This document shows positions 6,382-12,860 of a stretch of DNA of 13,351 nucleotides, piece by piece. How positions within the stretch are numbered: the first letter of the stretch is position 1; each line of letters opens with the position of its first letter. The stretch is taken from the NCBI GenBank assembly GCA_030729445.1, contig JANQXJ010000129.1, positions 2,394 to 15,744 of the forward strand. The letters run 5' to 3'. Source of the stretch: Limnohabitans sp. (GTDB taxonomy: Bacteria; Pseudomonadota; Gammaproteobacteria; Burkholderiales; Burkholderiaceae_C). The position numbers and the translations under genes are program-made. The notes beneath the pieces are model-generated. The model was not told the origin of the DNA and searched no databases. It worked only from the letters and a program-made list of their open reading frames with translations.

Positions 6382-6675
6382 CTACACCGGGGAGTGGGCT
6401 CGCACCCAGTCACGCATGGCGTCATTCATTCGGGTCTGCCAGCCCTTGCCGGTGGACCGGAAAGCTTCAAGCACATCGGCATCCAAGCGGATGGTGATGC
6501 GTTCTTTGACGACCTCAGAGCGTGGTCGCCCGCGTGGCTTGAGCATCGTCTGTGCGGCCTGGTTTCCAAACAACTCAGGCAAGACCTCTGACGCAGGGCG
6601 GGCACGGGCAAAGTCTGCATCCGTCCATTCCGGGTTGTCGGAATCAATCTGTTCTGGATTTGGGCGTTTGGGCAT
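6382..6675 (-). CDS. brnA: BrnA-family antitoxin (DUF4415, ribbon-helix-helix)
   Basis: A 97-residue protein with the DUF4415 C-terminus: KERITIRLDADVLEAFRSTG (58-77), then GKGWQTRMNDAMRDWV (76-91). This is a ribbon-helix-helix DNA-binding fold. The acidic, proline-rich N-terminal half (NPEQIDSDNPEW..) is the sort of flexible segment antitoxins use to hold their toxin. BrnA is the antitoxin of type II BrnT/BrnA modules: it neutralises BrnT and, alone or in complex, represses the promoter. The ATG at 6675 is preceded by GAGAGG and lies inside the end of brnT (32-base overlap), giving toxin-first order as in the Brucella module. The stop TAG is at 6382-6384. Local base use is less GC-rich than in the neighbours, which suggests acquisition as a module. 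Confidence 0.88.
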   Translation of the reverse strand: MPKRPNPEQIDSDNPEWTDADFARARPASEVLPELFGNQAAQTMLKPRGRPRSEVVKERITIRLDADVLEAFRSTGKGWQTRMNDAMRDWVRAHSPV

Positions 6676-6931
6676 ATCTCTTGACCTCTCTCGAATTGGC
6701 CTTGCGCAGGCTGATGACATGCACTTTGCCTTCGCGTGGCGTGAATACAAGGGCGTGCAAGCGCTCCCCGATGAAGCCCAGCACCTGAAATCGCCGCTCT
6801 CCATACGCTTTGCGAGTGTCCTCCTCCATCAGCGCAGTGGCCCATTCCATCTGCTCGACGAGCTCAAACGACAAACCTCGGCTCGCTATGTTGGAGGCGT
6901 TTTTGGCTGGATCAAATCCAATGTGTACCAT
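6644..6931 (-). CDS. brnT: BrnT-family toxin (DUF497 ribonuclease)
   Basis: A 95-residue DUF497 protein. It shows the FDPAKNASNIASRGLSF N-terminus (6-22; family FDxxKxxxNxxKHGISF), an acidic central turn with DTRKAYGERRF (38-48), the GERLHALVFTPREGKVHVISLRKA core (55-78) and NSREVKRYAQ (79-88). BrnT toxins are small RelE-fold ribonucleases that halt translation until neutralised by BrnA, here the overlapping downstream gene. All blocks are intact, so the toxin is probably functional, though I cannot confirm catalysis. The Lys-His of the usual KHGISF box is Ser-Arg here. The ATG at 6931 follows almost directly after a -10-like TACAAT, leaving room for essentially no leader. The module sits between a terminator and an unrelated ligase gene, a typical chromosomal toxin-antitoxin insertion. 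Confidence 0.88.
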   Translation of the reverse strand: MVHIGFDPAKNASNIASRGLSFELVEQMEWATALMEEDTRKAYGERRFQVLGFIGERLHALVFTPREGKVHVISLRKANSREVKRYAQTPKSRTD

Positions 6932-6963
6932 TTTATTGTATGCACATTAAATGAAGCTTGCAA
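6920..6963 (-). promoter_or_regulatory. brnTA promoter with overlapping candidate operator
   Basis: On the minus strand, TTGCAA (6963-6958) and TACAAT (6940-6935) are separated by exactly 17 bases, a good sigma70 promoter. The start codon of brnT begins 4 bases after the -10. An inverted repeat, AATGTGTA (6920-6927) and TGCACATT (6941-6948, 7 of 8 matching), straddles the -10 and the start codon and is a natural candidate for BrnA autorepression. The promoter is read from the sequence; BrnA binding is inferred from how these modules are known to be regulated. Confidence 0.6.
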
Positions 6964-6994
6964 ATTTTTAGATGTCCCAATCACCCTTAATGGC

Positions 6995-7912
6995 TCACTC
7001 CGCCTCGCGCACCCGCAAAAAAGACGCAAAACGCGGCAAGCCTAATGGTGTGCGATCGCGGTAGCGGTAAGTGACCCACGCTCCCACGGGCGGCGGGTTG
7101 CGGCGCTGGGCATCGCTCAGGCCAGACCCCAGGGCAAAGCGCTGGCCCGACGGCATTTGCACCAGCAAAGCCCCAGTCATGCCCAGCAAACGCCCTTTGC
7201 CTGGCTGGTGGCCCACCACCAGACCCTCTTCGTCCAACTCGGGTTTCAACTTGAACAGCGCGTCGGTGCGGCCGGGCTGCCACAGGGCATCGGCGCGGTG
7301 CAGCATCAGCCCCTCGCCACCTTGGCGGACCGTCTCCTGCAACATAGCCTGCAAAGCGCGGTTATCGTTCACCTCGCGCTGCTCGACCGTCATCAACCAA
7401 GGCTGCTGCGCTTGCGCCAATGTGGATTGCACAAATGCCACGCGCTGCGCAAACGGGGCGGCATGGCCGGGAGCGTCAAACACCAGGTACTTCACAGCCC
7501 GCCAGGCCTCGTCGTCGGGTTCGATCTGGCGCACCACGCCAGAGAGCCGGTCAAACGCGCCGCGCCCGATCCACAATTCACCGTCGAGCGCCACCCGAGG
7601 CAATGCCGACATAAACCAGGCCGGGGCTGCGATCAAACGGCCACTGCGAAAGCGCATAACGCGCCCATCCCAAATGGCCCGCACGCCATCGAATTTCTCA
7701 CTCACCCAAAAACCTTGTGGAGATCGGCCAGCGGGCCAGGGCTTGGCCAACTGGACACTGCTAGGCCCGCCAGAGTCCACGGGTTGCAAGACCTGGGCGT
7801 GAGCACGTTTCAGCAGCCACGGCGACAAAAGCAGCGCCGACAAAATGGCGCGTCGGCTCAGACCTGGCGTGCTGGCAAGCTGCTGGCGCAAGGCCAAGGG
7901 TGGGTGCGGCAT
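6995..7912 (-). CDS. Exported ATP-dependent DNA ligase, LigE type
   Basis: Numbers count from the ATG at 7912 (305 residues), chosen because AGGGAG lies about 7 bases upstream; GTG 7939 or ATG 7936 would extend it by 8-9 residues. Residues 1-40 form an export leader: SRRAIL (19-24), hydrophobic ALLLSPWLL, then KRAHAQ with a likely cleavage after AHA. The mature part has the minimal ligase motifs: I, EKFDG with nucleophile Lys73, then Arg78; Ia, FRSGR (88-92); III, DGELWIGRGAFD with Glu112; IIIa, YLVFDAPG (142-149); IV, GGEGLMLHR with Glu200; V, LFKLKP with Lys221 and Lys223. An OB-fold domain occupies about 225-305. It seals nicks through an enzyme-AMP intermediate. LigE enzymes are small, predicted periplasmic ligases of Gram-negatives, often discussed in connection with DNA uptake. 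No competence gene is next to it here. It is separate from the NAD-dependent replicative LigA. Confidence 0.87.
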   Translation of the reverse strand: MPHPPLALRQQLASTPGLSRRAILSALLLSPWLLKRAHAQVLQPVDSGGPSSVQLAKPWPAGRSPQGFWVSEKFDGVRAIWDGRVMRFRSGRLIAAPAWFMSALPRVALDGELWIGRGAFDRLSGVVRQIEPDDEAWRAVKYLVFDAPGHAAPFAQRVAFVQSTLAQAQQPWLMTVEQREVNDNRALQAMLQETVRQGGEGLMLHRADALWQPGRTDALFKLKPELDEEGLVVGHQPGKGRLLGMTGALLVQMPSGQRFALGSGLSDAQRRNPPPVGAWVTYRYRDRTPLGLPRFASFLRVREAE

Positions 7913-8043
7913 GACGGGTCTCCCTGATGAATCCATCACCCGGCCATTGCCTTAAAGACAAGCCGTTGTAGATTCTTTTGTATGCAGGGTGGGATGATGC
8001 AGCGCTTTGCTGTCTGACGCAAGGCAGCCGCCACGCCGCCGGA

Positions 8044-8601
8044 TCAGGACATCAAGCGAGAATTTTTGGGCACATGCGCCATCAAGAAAGCCATTTGGTC
8101 ACTCAAGATGCGGCGGTTGCGCAAGATGAAGTCTTCCCACAGGCTGGGCACATAGGGCGCGTAGAGCAGCGGCATGTTGGCCTGCTCCGGCGTGCGGGAG
8201 CTTTTGCGGTGGTTGCAGGAGCGGCAGGCCGTGACCACGTTCATCCAATGGTCGGGCCCTTTTTGACTCACGGGAACAATGTGCTCACGGGTGAGCACAG
8301 ACTCATGAAAATGCCCGCCGCAATAGGCGCAAACATTGCGGTCACGCACAAACAATTTGGGGTTGGTCAAGCCCGAAACCAGATCAAACGGGTTGATGCG
8401 GGGCACGCCGTGGGTGCCGATGATGCTGTTGACGGTGATGATGGATTGCTGGCCGGTGAGCGCGTTGTGCCCCCCATGGAACACGGCCACCTGCTGGCCC
8501 GCTTCCCAACGCACCTCGTCGGCCGCGTAATGGGTGACGGCTTGCTCCAACGTGATCCACGATTGCGGCAGGCCTTGGGCCGAGAGTTTCAAAACCTTCA
8601 C
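8044..8601 (-). CDS. HNH endonuclease family protein
   Basis: A 185-residue protein with a zinc-finger-type HNH nuclease domain: CAYC (Cys91, Cys94), LTREHIVPVS with Glu106-His107, Asn121 in WMNVVTACRSCNHRK, second pair Cys126/Cys129 and His131. The N-terminal 80 residues (KVLKLSAQGLPQSW..., GVPRINPFDL) are typical of a small HNH family common in Burkholderiales and related bacteria whose substrate is not known. I chose the GTG at 8601 because GGAGG lies exactly five bases upstream; the ATG at 8613 would add four residues but has no ribosome site. No methylase, integrase or phage gene is nearby, so it is not obviously part of a restriction or mobile system. It is divergent from ribF over about 180 bases. 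A DNA-nicking or repair role is possible but not shown by the sequence. Confidence 0.82.
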   Translation of the reverse strand: MKVLKLSAQGLPQSWITLEQAVTHYAADEVRWEAGQQVAVFHGGHNALTGQQSIITVNSIIGTHGVPRINPFDLVSGLTNPKLFVRDRNVCAYCGGHFHESVLTREHIVPVSQKGPDHWMNVVTACRSCNHRKSSRTPEQANMPLLYAPYVPSLWEDFILRNRRILSDQMAFLMAHVPKNSRLMS

Positions 8602-8781
8602 AGACGCCTCCATCCAACAGTTTAAAAACCACTGACAAGAAAAGTTTCGTCTCGATCTGTCCTCATGCTTTGGGCTGCAAGGAGAGCATGATCGGGCTCG
8701 GTCACAATATACCCTCTTCCATTGACAAATCCGTGAAAGCTGGCGCCTGGCCCAGCGCACCGGCAGGACATGAGCAGCGAC
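8602..8781. promoter_or_regulatory. Divergent intergenic region, HNH gene / ribF
   Basis: This 180-base gap must carry promoters for both genes. TTGACA occurs on the plus strand at 8723-8728 but no -10 hexamer follows at 16-18 bases. TATATT on the minus strand (near 8705-8710) likewise lacks a well-spaced -35. I see no riboswitch or strong dyad. The region is listed to mark where the promoters should be mapped. Confidence 0.3.
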
Positions 8782-9819
8782 ATGAAGGTTTTCCGAGGCT
8801 TCCACCATCCCGACTTGGCCCCCGCTTGCGCCCTGACCATTGGCAACTTCGACGGCGTGCACCGGGGTCACCAGGCCATGCTGGCGCTGTTGCGCAGCGA
8901 AGCCGCCCACCGCGGCGTGCCCAGTTGCGTGATGACCTTTGAGCCGCACCCGCGCGACTACTTTGCCAAGGCCTTGAACAAACCCGACTTGGCCCCGGCA
9001 CGCATCGCCACGCTGCGCGACAAACTGCAGGAACTCGAGCGCTGCGGCGTGGACCAAGTGGTGGTGGTGCCCTTTGACGCCCGGCTGGCCAGCCAGTCGC
9101 CCCAAGACTTCATCCAGCAGGTGCTGGTGCAGGGCTTGGGCGTGCGTTATGTGCTGGTGGGCGACGATTTCCGCTTTGGTGCCCAACGCTCAGGCGACTA
9201 CGCCATGCTCGACGCGGCCGGGCAAAACTTGGGCTTTGACGTGGCCCGAATGAACAGCTACGAGGTGCGCGGCCTGCGCGTGTCCAGCTCGGCCGTGCGC
9301 GAGGCTCTGGCCAAAGGCGACCTGCCAGCGGTGCACGCCCTGCTGGGCCGCCCCTACAGCATCAGCGGCCATGTGGTGCACGGGCGAAAGCTGGGCCGTG
9401 AATTGGCCGCTTCAACGGAGGGTGCAGGCGACGGCTTTCGCACCTTGAATTTGCGTTTTGCGCACTGGAAGCCAGCCGCCAGCGGCATCTTTGTGGTGCA
9501 GGTGCATGGCCTGGCCGATCAGCCCTTGCGGGGCGTGGCCAACCTGGGCATACGCCCATCCTTGGATCCCAATGATGTGAATGGCGGGCGCGTGCTGCTC
9601 GAGACCCATGCCTTCGACTGGCCCGCCCAGCTGGGGGCCGAGGGGGGCTACGGTAAAATCATCCGCGTGGACTTGCTGCATAAATTACACGACGAGCTCA
9701 AATACGACGGTCTGGACGCCCTGACAAAGGGCATTGCCAAAGACTGCGACGACGCACAAGCGTGGTTTGCTTCGCGCCATGGTGAAACCAGCCGCCAAAC
9801 CACCCGCGACCGAATTTGA
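8782..9819 (+). CDS. ribF: Bifunctional riboflavin kinase / FAD synthetase
   Basis: A 345-residue cytosolic enzyme that phosphorylates riboflavin to FMN and adenylates FMN to FAD. The N-terminal adenylyltransferase domain (about 1-185) shows GNFDGVHRGH (21-30), FEPHP (53-57), GDDFRFG (127-133) and VSSSAVRE (167-174). The C-terminal flavokinase domain (about 190-320) shows GHVVHGRKLGREL, FRTLNL, GVANLGIRPS and a YGKIIRVDLLHKLHDELKY ending. Unusually, the flavokinase signature GRxLGfxTxN is split: residues 209-217 (AASTEGAGD) stand between GREL and GFRTLN. I chose ATG 8782 because MKVFRGFHH matches the family N-terminus; ATG 8770 would add four residues, but AGGA there is only one base from the codon. 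The protein is somewhat longer than E. coli RibF (313) because of this insert and a polar C-terminal tail. ileS and lspA follow, the widespread ribF-ileS-lspA order. Confidence 0.95.
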   Translation: MKVFRGFHHPDLAPACALTIGNFDGVHRGHQAMLALLRSEAAHRGVPSCVMTFEPHPRDYFAKALNKPDLAPARIATLRDKLQELERCGVDQVVVVPFDARLASQSPQDFIQQVLVQGLGVRYVLVGDDFRFGAQRSGDYAMLDAAGQNLGFDVARMNSYEVRGLRVSSSAVREALAKGDLPAVHALLGRPYSISGHVVHGRKLGRELAASTEGAGDGFRTLNLRFAHWKPAASGIFVVQVHGLADQPLRGVANLGIRPSLDPNDVNGGRVLLETHAFDWPAQLGAEGGYGKIIRVDLLHKLHDELKYDGLDALTKGIAKDCDDAQAWFASRHGETSRQTTRDRI

Positions 9820-9841
9820 CGCTCCGGCCCGCGTTTGCCGC

Positions 9842-9929
9842 CTTCGACAGGCTCAGGGCAAACGACCTCCACGGCCCACCCCTCTTGATCTCTCCGAACG
9901 GCCCGCCGCTCGGGCTGAGCTTGTCGAAG
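9842..9929. repeat. REP-like inverted repeat between ribF and ileS
   Basis: CTTCGACAGGCTCAG (9842-9856) and CTGAGCTTGTCGAAG (9915-9929) are inverted copies with one mismatch (a G·U pair in RNA), 58 bases apart. This is the CTTCGACAAGCTCAG-type interspersed repeat seen scattered through many proteobacterial genomes, recalled from general knowledge; its translated shadows read ALSLSK or AELVEA, as they do here. It fills most of the 130-base ribF-ileS gap and ends 20 bases before the ileS start. Confidence 0.75.
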
Positions 9930-9949
9930 CCCTCTCGACTTGACGCACC

Positions 9950-12829
9950 ATGACCGACAAAACCCAAAACCCCGACACCCGCATCAACATGATGGACACG
10001 CCGTTTCCGATGCGCGGCGACTTGCCCAAGCGCGAGCCGGGCTGGGTGAGCGAGTGGAACGACGGCGGCCTGTACAAAAAACTGCGTGCTGCCCGCCAGG
10101 GTGCTCCGCTGTTCGTGCTGCACGACGGCCCGCCTTATGCCAACGGCAAACTGCACATCGGCCACGCGCTCAACAAAGTGCTCAAAGACATGATCGTCAA
10201 GTCCAAGCAACTCGCTGGCTTTGACGCGCAATACATCCCCGGCTGGGACTGCCACGGCCTGCCCATCGAAAACGCGATTGAAAAACTGCACGGCCGCAAC
10301 TTGAGCCGTGACGACATGCAGGCCAAGAGCCGCGCTTTTGCCACCGAGCAAATTGGCCAGCAGCGCGAAGACTTCAAGCGCCTGGGCGTGCTGGGCGACT
10401 GGGAGCGCCCCTACCGCACCATGGACCCGGCCAACGAAGCCGGTGAAATCCGCGCCTTCAAACGCGTGATCGAGCGCGGCTTTGTGTACCGGGGCCTCAA
10501 GCCCGTTTACTGGTGCTTTGATTGCGGCTCGTCGCTCGCCGAGTTCGAGATCGAATACGCCGACAAAAAGAGCGACACGCTGGACGTGGCTTTTGAAGCC
10601 GACAATAACGCCGCGCTGGCCGCCGCCTTTGGCCTGGCCAAGCTGCCCGGCGAGGGCAGTAAAAAAGCCTTTGCCGTCATCTGGACCACCACCGCCTGGA
10701 CCATCCCCGCCAACCAAGCGCTCAACGCCCACCCCGAGCTGGAATACGCCCTGGTGGACACTCCCCGTGGCGTGCTGCTGCTGGCCGCCAGCCTGGTCGA
10801 GAAATGCCTGGAACGCTACAAGCTCGAAGGCACCGTGATCGCCACAGCGGTGGGCGAGAAGCTGCGCGGCCTGGTGTTCCGCCATCCGCTGTACGACACC
10901 GTGGCAGAAGGCGAAGGTGGTGAATATTCCTACCGCCGCAAATCGCCACTGTACTTGGCCGAGTACGTGACCGCCACCGACGGCACAGGCATCGTGCACT
11001 CGTCGCCTGCCTACGGCGTGGACGACTTCAACTCCTGCGTGGCCAATGGCCTGGCCTACGACGACATCTTGAACCCGGTGCAAGGCAACGGCGTGTACGC
11101 ACAAGAGTTGCCCTTTTTTGGCGGCCAGCACATCTGGAAAGCCTGCGCCCGCGTGATCGAGGTGCTGGGCCAAAGCGACCGCCTGATGGCCACGGTGGAA
11201 ATCACCCACAGCTACCCGCACTGCTGGCGCCACAAGACGCCCGTCATCTACCGCGCTGCGGCCCAATGGTTTGTGCGCATGGACGAGGGCGAGGGCGTGT
11301 TCACCAAGGACAAAGCCCCCAAGACCCTGCGCCAGCTGGCACTAGACGCCATCGAGCAAACCCAGTTCTACCCCGAGAACGGCAAATCGCGTCTGCGCGA
11401 CATGATCGCCAACCGCCCTGACTGGTGCATCTCGCGCCAGCGCTCATGGGGCGTGCCTGTGCCTTTCTTTTTGCACAAAGACAGTGGCGAGCTGCACCCC
11501 AACACCATGGCCATCCTGGACCAGGCCGCTGACATCGTGGAAAAAGGCGGCATCGAGGCCTGGAGCCGCGTGACGGTAGAAGAGATTTTGGGCGCAGCCG
11601 ACGCCCCGCACTACACCAAGAGCACCGACATTCTGGAGGTCTGGTTCGATTCAGGCTCCACCTTCCAGCATGTGCTTCGCACCAGCCACAAAGACGCGTA
11701 TGGTGTTGCGCCTTTCCACGACCAAGGCCCAGAGGCCGACTTGTATCTGGAGGGTCATGACCAGCATCGTGGCTGGTTCCACAGCTCGCTGCTGCTGGGC
11801 TGCGCCCTGTACGACCGTGCGCCCTACCGCGGTTTGCTGACCCACGGCTTTGCCACCGACGGCCAAGGCCGCAAGATGAGCAAGTCGCTGGGCAACACCG
11901 TCGATCCGCAAACCGTGACCAGCAAACTCGGCGCTGAAATCGTGCGCCTGTGGGTGGCCTCCACCGACTACTCGGGCGACCTGAACATCGACGACAAGAT
12001 CCTCGCCCGCGTGGTCGACGCTTACCGACGCATCCGCAACACGCTGCGCTTCTTGCTGGCCAACGTGAGCGACTTTGATCCGGCAACTGACACCGTGCCC
12101 GACGACCAGCTGCTGGAAATCGACCGCTTTGCCCTGGCCCGCGCGGCCGAGTTGCAAGCCGACATCCGTGCCCACTTTGACAAGTACGAGTTCCACCCCG
12201 TGGTCTCCAAACTGCAGATCTATTGCTCGGAAGACTTGGGTGCTTTTTACCTCGACGTGCTCAAAGACCGCCTCTACACCTCAGCGCCCAAGAGCCTGGC
12301 CCGCCGCAGCGCACAAACCGCGCTCTACCGTATCACCCACGGCATGCTGCGCTGGATGGCGCCGTTCTTGTCCTTCACGGCCGAAGAGGCATGGAAGACT
12401 TTCGGCTCCTCCGAATCCATCTTCCTGGAGACCTTCAGCGACTTCGGCGCGGCCGATGCCGAGCTGCTCGCCAAGTGGGCCCGCATCCGCGACATCCGCG
12501 ACTTGGTGAACAAGGACATCGAAAACCTGCGCACTGCAGGCCAAGTGGGTGCATCCCTGCAAGCCGAGATCACACTCACCGCCCCTGCCGCAGACCACGC
12601 CTTGCTGGCCAGCTTGGGCGCGGACATCAAGTTCGTGTTCATCACCTCCAAAGTGACTTTGTTGGCTGGCGATGCATTGGCGGTGCAAGTCGCCGCCAGC
12701 CAAGCCACCAAGTGCGAGCGCTGCTGGCACTACGTGGACGACGTGGGCCACGACGCGGCGCATCCCACCATTTGCGGCCGCTGCGTGAGCAACCTGCATG
12801 GCGCTGGCGAATCCCGCCTCGTCGCCTGA
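9950..12829 (+). CDS. ileS: Isoleucyl-tRNA synthetase
   Basis: A 959-residue class I aminoacyl-tRNA synthetase, full length for the bacterial family, charging tRNA-Ile in the cytosol. HIGH is at 69-72 in PPYANGKLHIGHALN and KMSKS at 642-646. The CP1 editing domain that hydrolyses Val-tRNA-Ile keeps its key positions: the threonine run 246-248 in WTTTAWTIPAN, His350 in VHSSPAYG, and Asp359 in VDDF, corresponding to E. coli Thr241-243, His333 and Asp342. GWDCHGLPIE (about 98-107) and DQHRGWFHSSLL are intact. The C-terminal zinc knuckle has Cys922, Cys925, Cys942 and Cys945. The start at 9950 gives the usual short leader before DTPFPMRGDL. No Shine-Dalgarno is seen, and a REP-like element ends 20 bases upstream, which may affect coupling to ribF. 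lspA begins 31 bases after the stop. Confidence 0.98.
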   Translation: MTDKTQNPDTRINMMDTPFPMRGDLPKREPGWVSEWNDGGLYKKLRAARQGAPLFVLHDGPPYANGKLHIGHALNKVLKDMIVKSKQLAGFDAQYIPGWDCHGLPIENAIEKLHGRNLSRDDMQAKSRAFATEQIGQQREDFKRLGVLGDWERPYRTMDPANEAGEIRAFKRVIERGFVYRGLKPVYWCFDCGSSLAEFEIEYADKKSDTLDVAFEADNNAALAAAFGLAKLPGEGSKKAFAVIWTTTAWTIPANQALNAHPELEYALVDTPRGVLLLAASLVEKCLERYKLEGTVIATAVGEKLRGLVFRHPLYDTVAEGEGGEYSYRRKSPLYLAEYVTATDGTGIVHSSPAYGVDDFNSCVANGLAYDDILNPVQGNGVYAQELPFFGGQHIWKACARVIEVLGQSDRLMATVEITHSYPHCWRHKTPVIYRAAAQWFVRMDEGEGVFTKDKAPKTLRQLALDAIEQTQFYPENGKSRLRDMIANRPDWCISRQRSWGVPVPFFLHKDSGELHPNTMAILDQAADIVEKGGIEAWSRVTVEEILGAADAPHYTKSTDILEVWFDSGSTFQHVLRTSHKDAYGVAPFHDQGPEADLYLEGHDQHRGWFHSSLLLGCALYDRAPYRGLLTHGFATDGQGRKMSKSLGNTVDPQTVTSKLGAEIVRLWVASTDYSGDLNIDDKILARVVDAYRRIRNTLRFLLANVSDFDPATDTVPDDQLLEIDRFALARAAELQADIRAHFDKYEFHPVVSKLQIYCSEDLGAFYLDVLKDRLYTSAPKSLARRSAQTALYRITHGMLRWMAPFLSFTAEEAWKTFGSSESIFLETFSDFGAADAELLAKWARIRDIRDLVNKDIENLRTAGQVGASLQAEITLTAPAADHALLASLGADIKFVFITSKVTLLAGDALAVQVAASQATKCERCWHYVDDVGHDAAHPTICGRCVSNLHGAGESRLVA

Positions 12830-12860
12830 ACCTCCTCCACCCGAAAGACAAGGCAAGCAC

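Noticed and set aside
7940..8043. Possible small gene or RNA between the ligase and HNH genes
   Set aside because: No open frame with a ribosome site, no clear hairpin with a T-run and no convincing promoter were found in these roughly 100 bases.
8723..8728. TTGACA as the ribF -35 box
   Set aside because: No -10-like hexamer lies 16-18 bases downstream, so the match is probably chance.
8614..9186. Upstream extension of the HNH frame to 380 codons
   Set aside because: The extra residues are antisense to ribF and the intergenic gap. Family-like sequence begins at KVLKLSAQG, and GGAGG marks the GTG at 8601.
11037..11046. Loss of editing in IleRS because Tyr355 replaces the His of the common APxHG motif
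   Set aside because: The residues corresponding to E. coli His333 and Asp342 are His350 and Asp359, both present, and the Thr246-248 run is intact, so editing is probably normal.
9698..11266. Long minus-strand open frame (522 codons) opposite ileS
   Set aside because: It is antisense to the fully supported ileS, has shadow composition (runs of Ala, Gly, Val, His, Gln) and no recognisable motif. Its FALSLSK segment is just the translated REP-like repeat.
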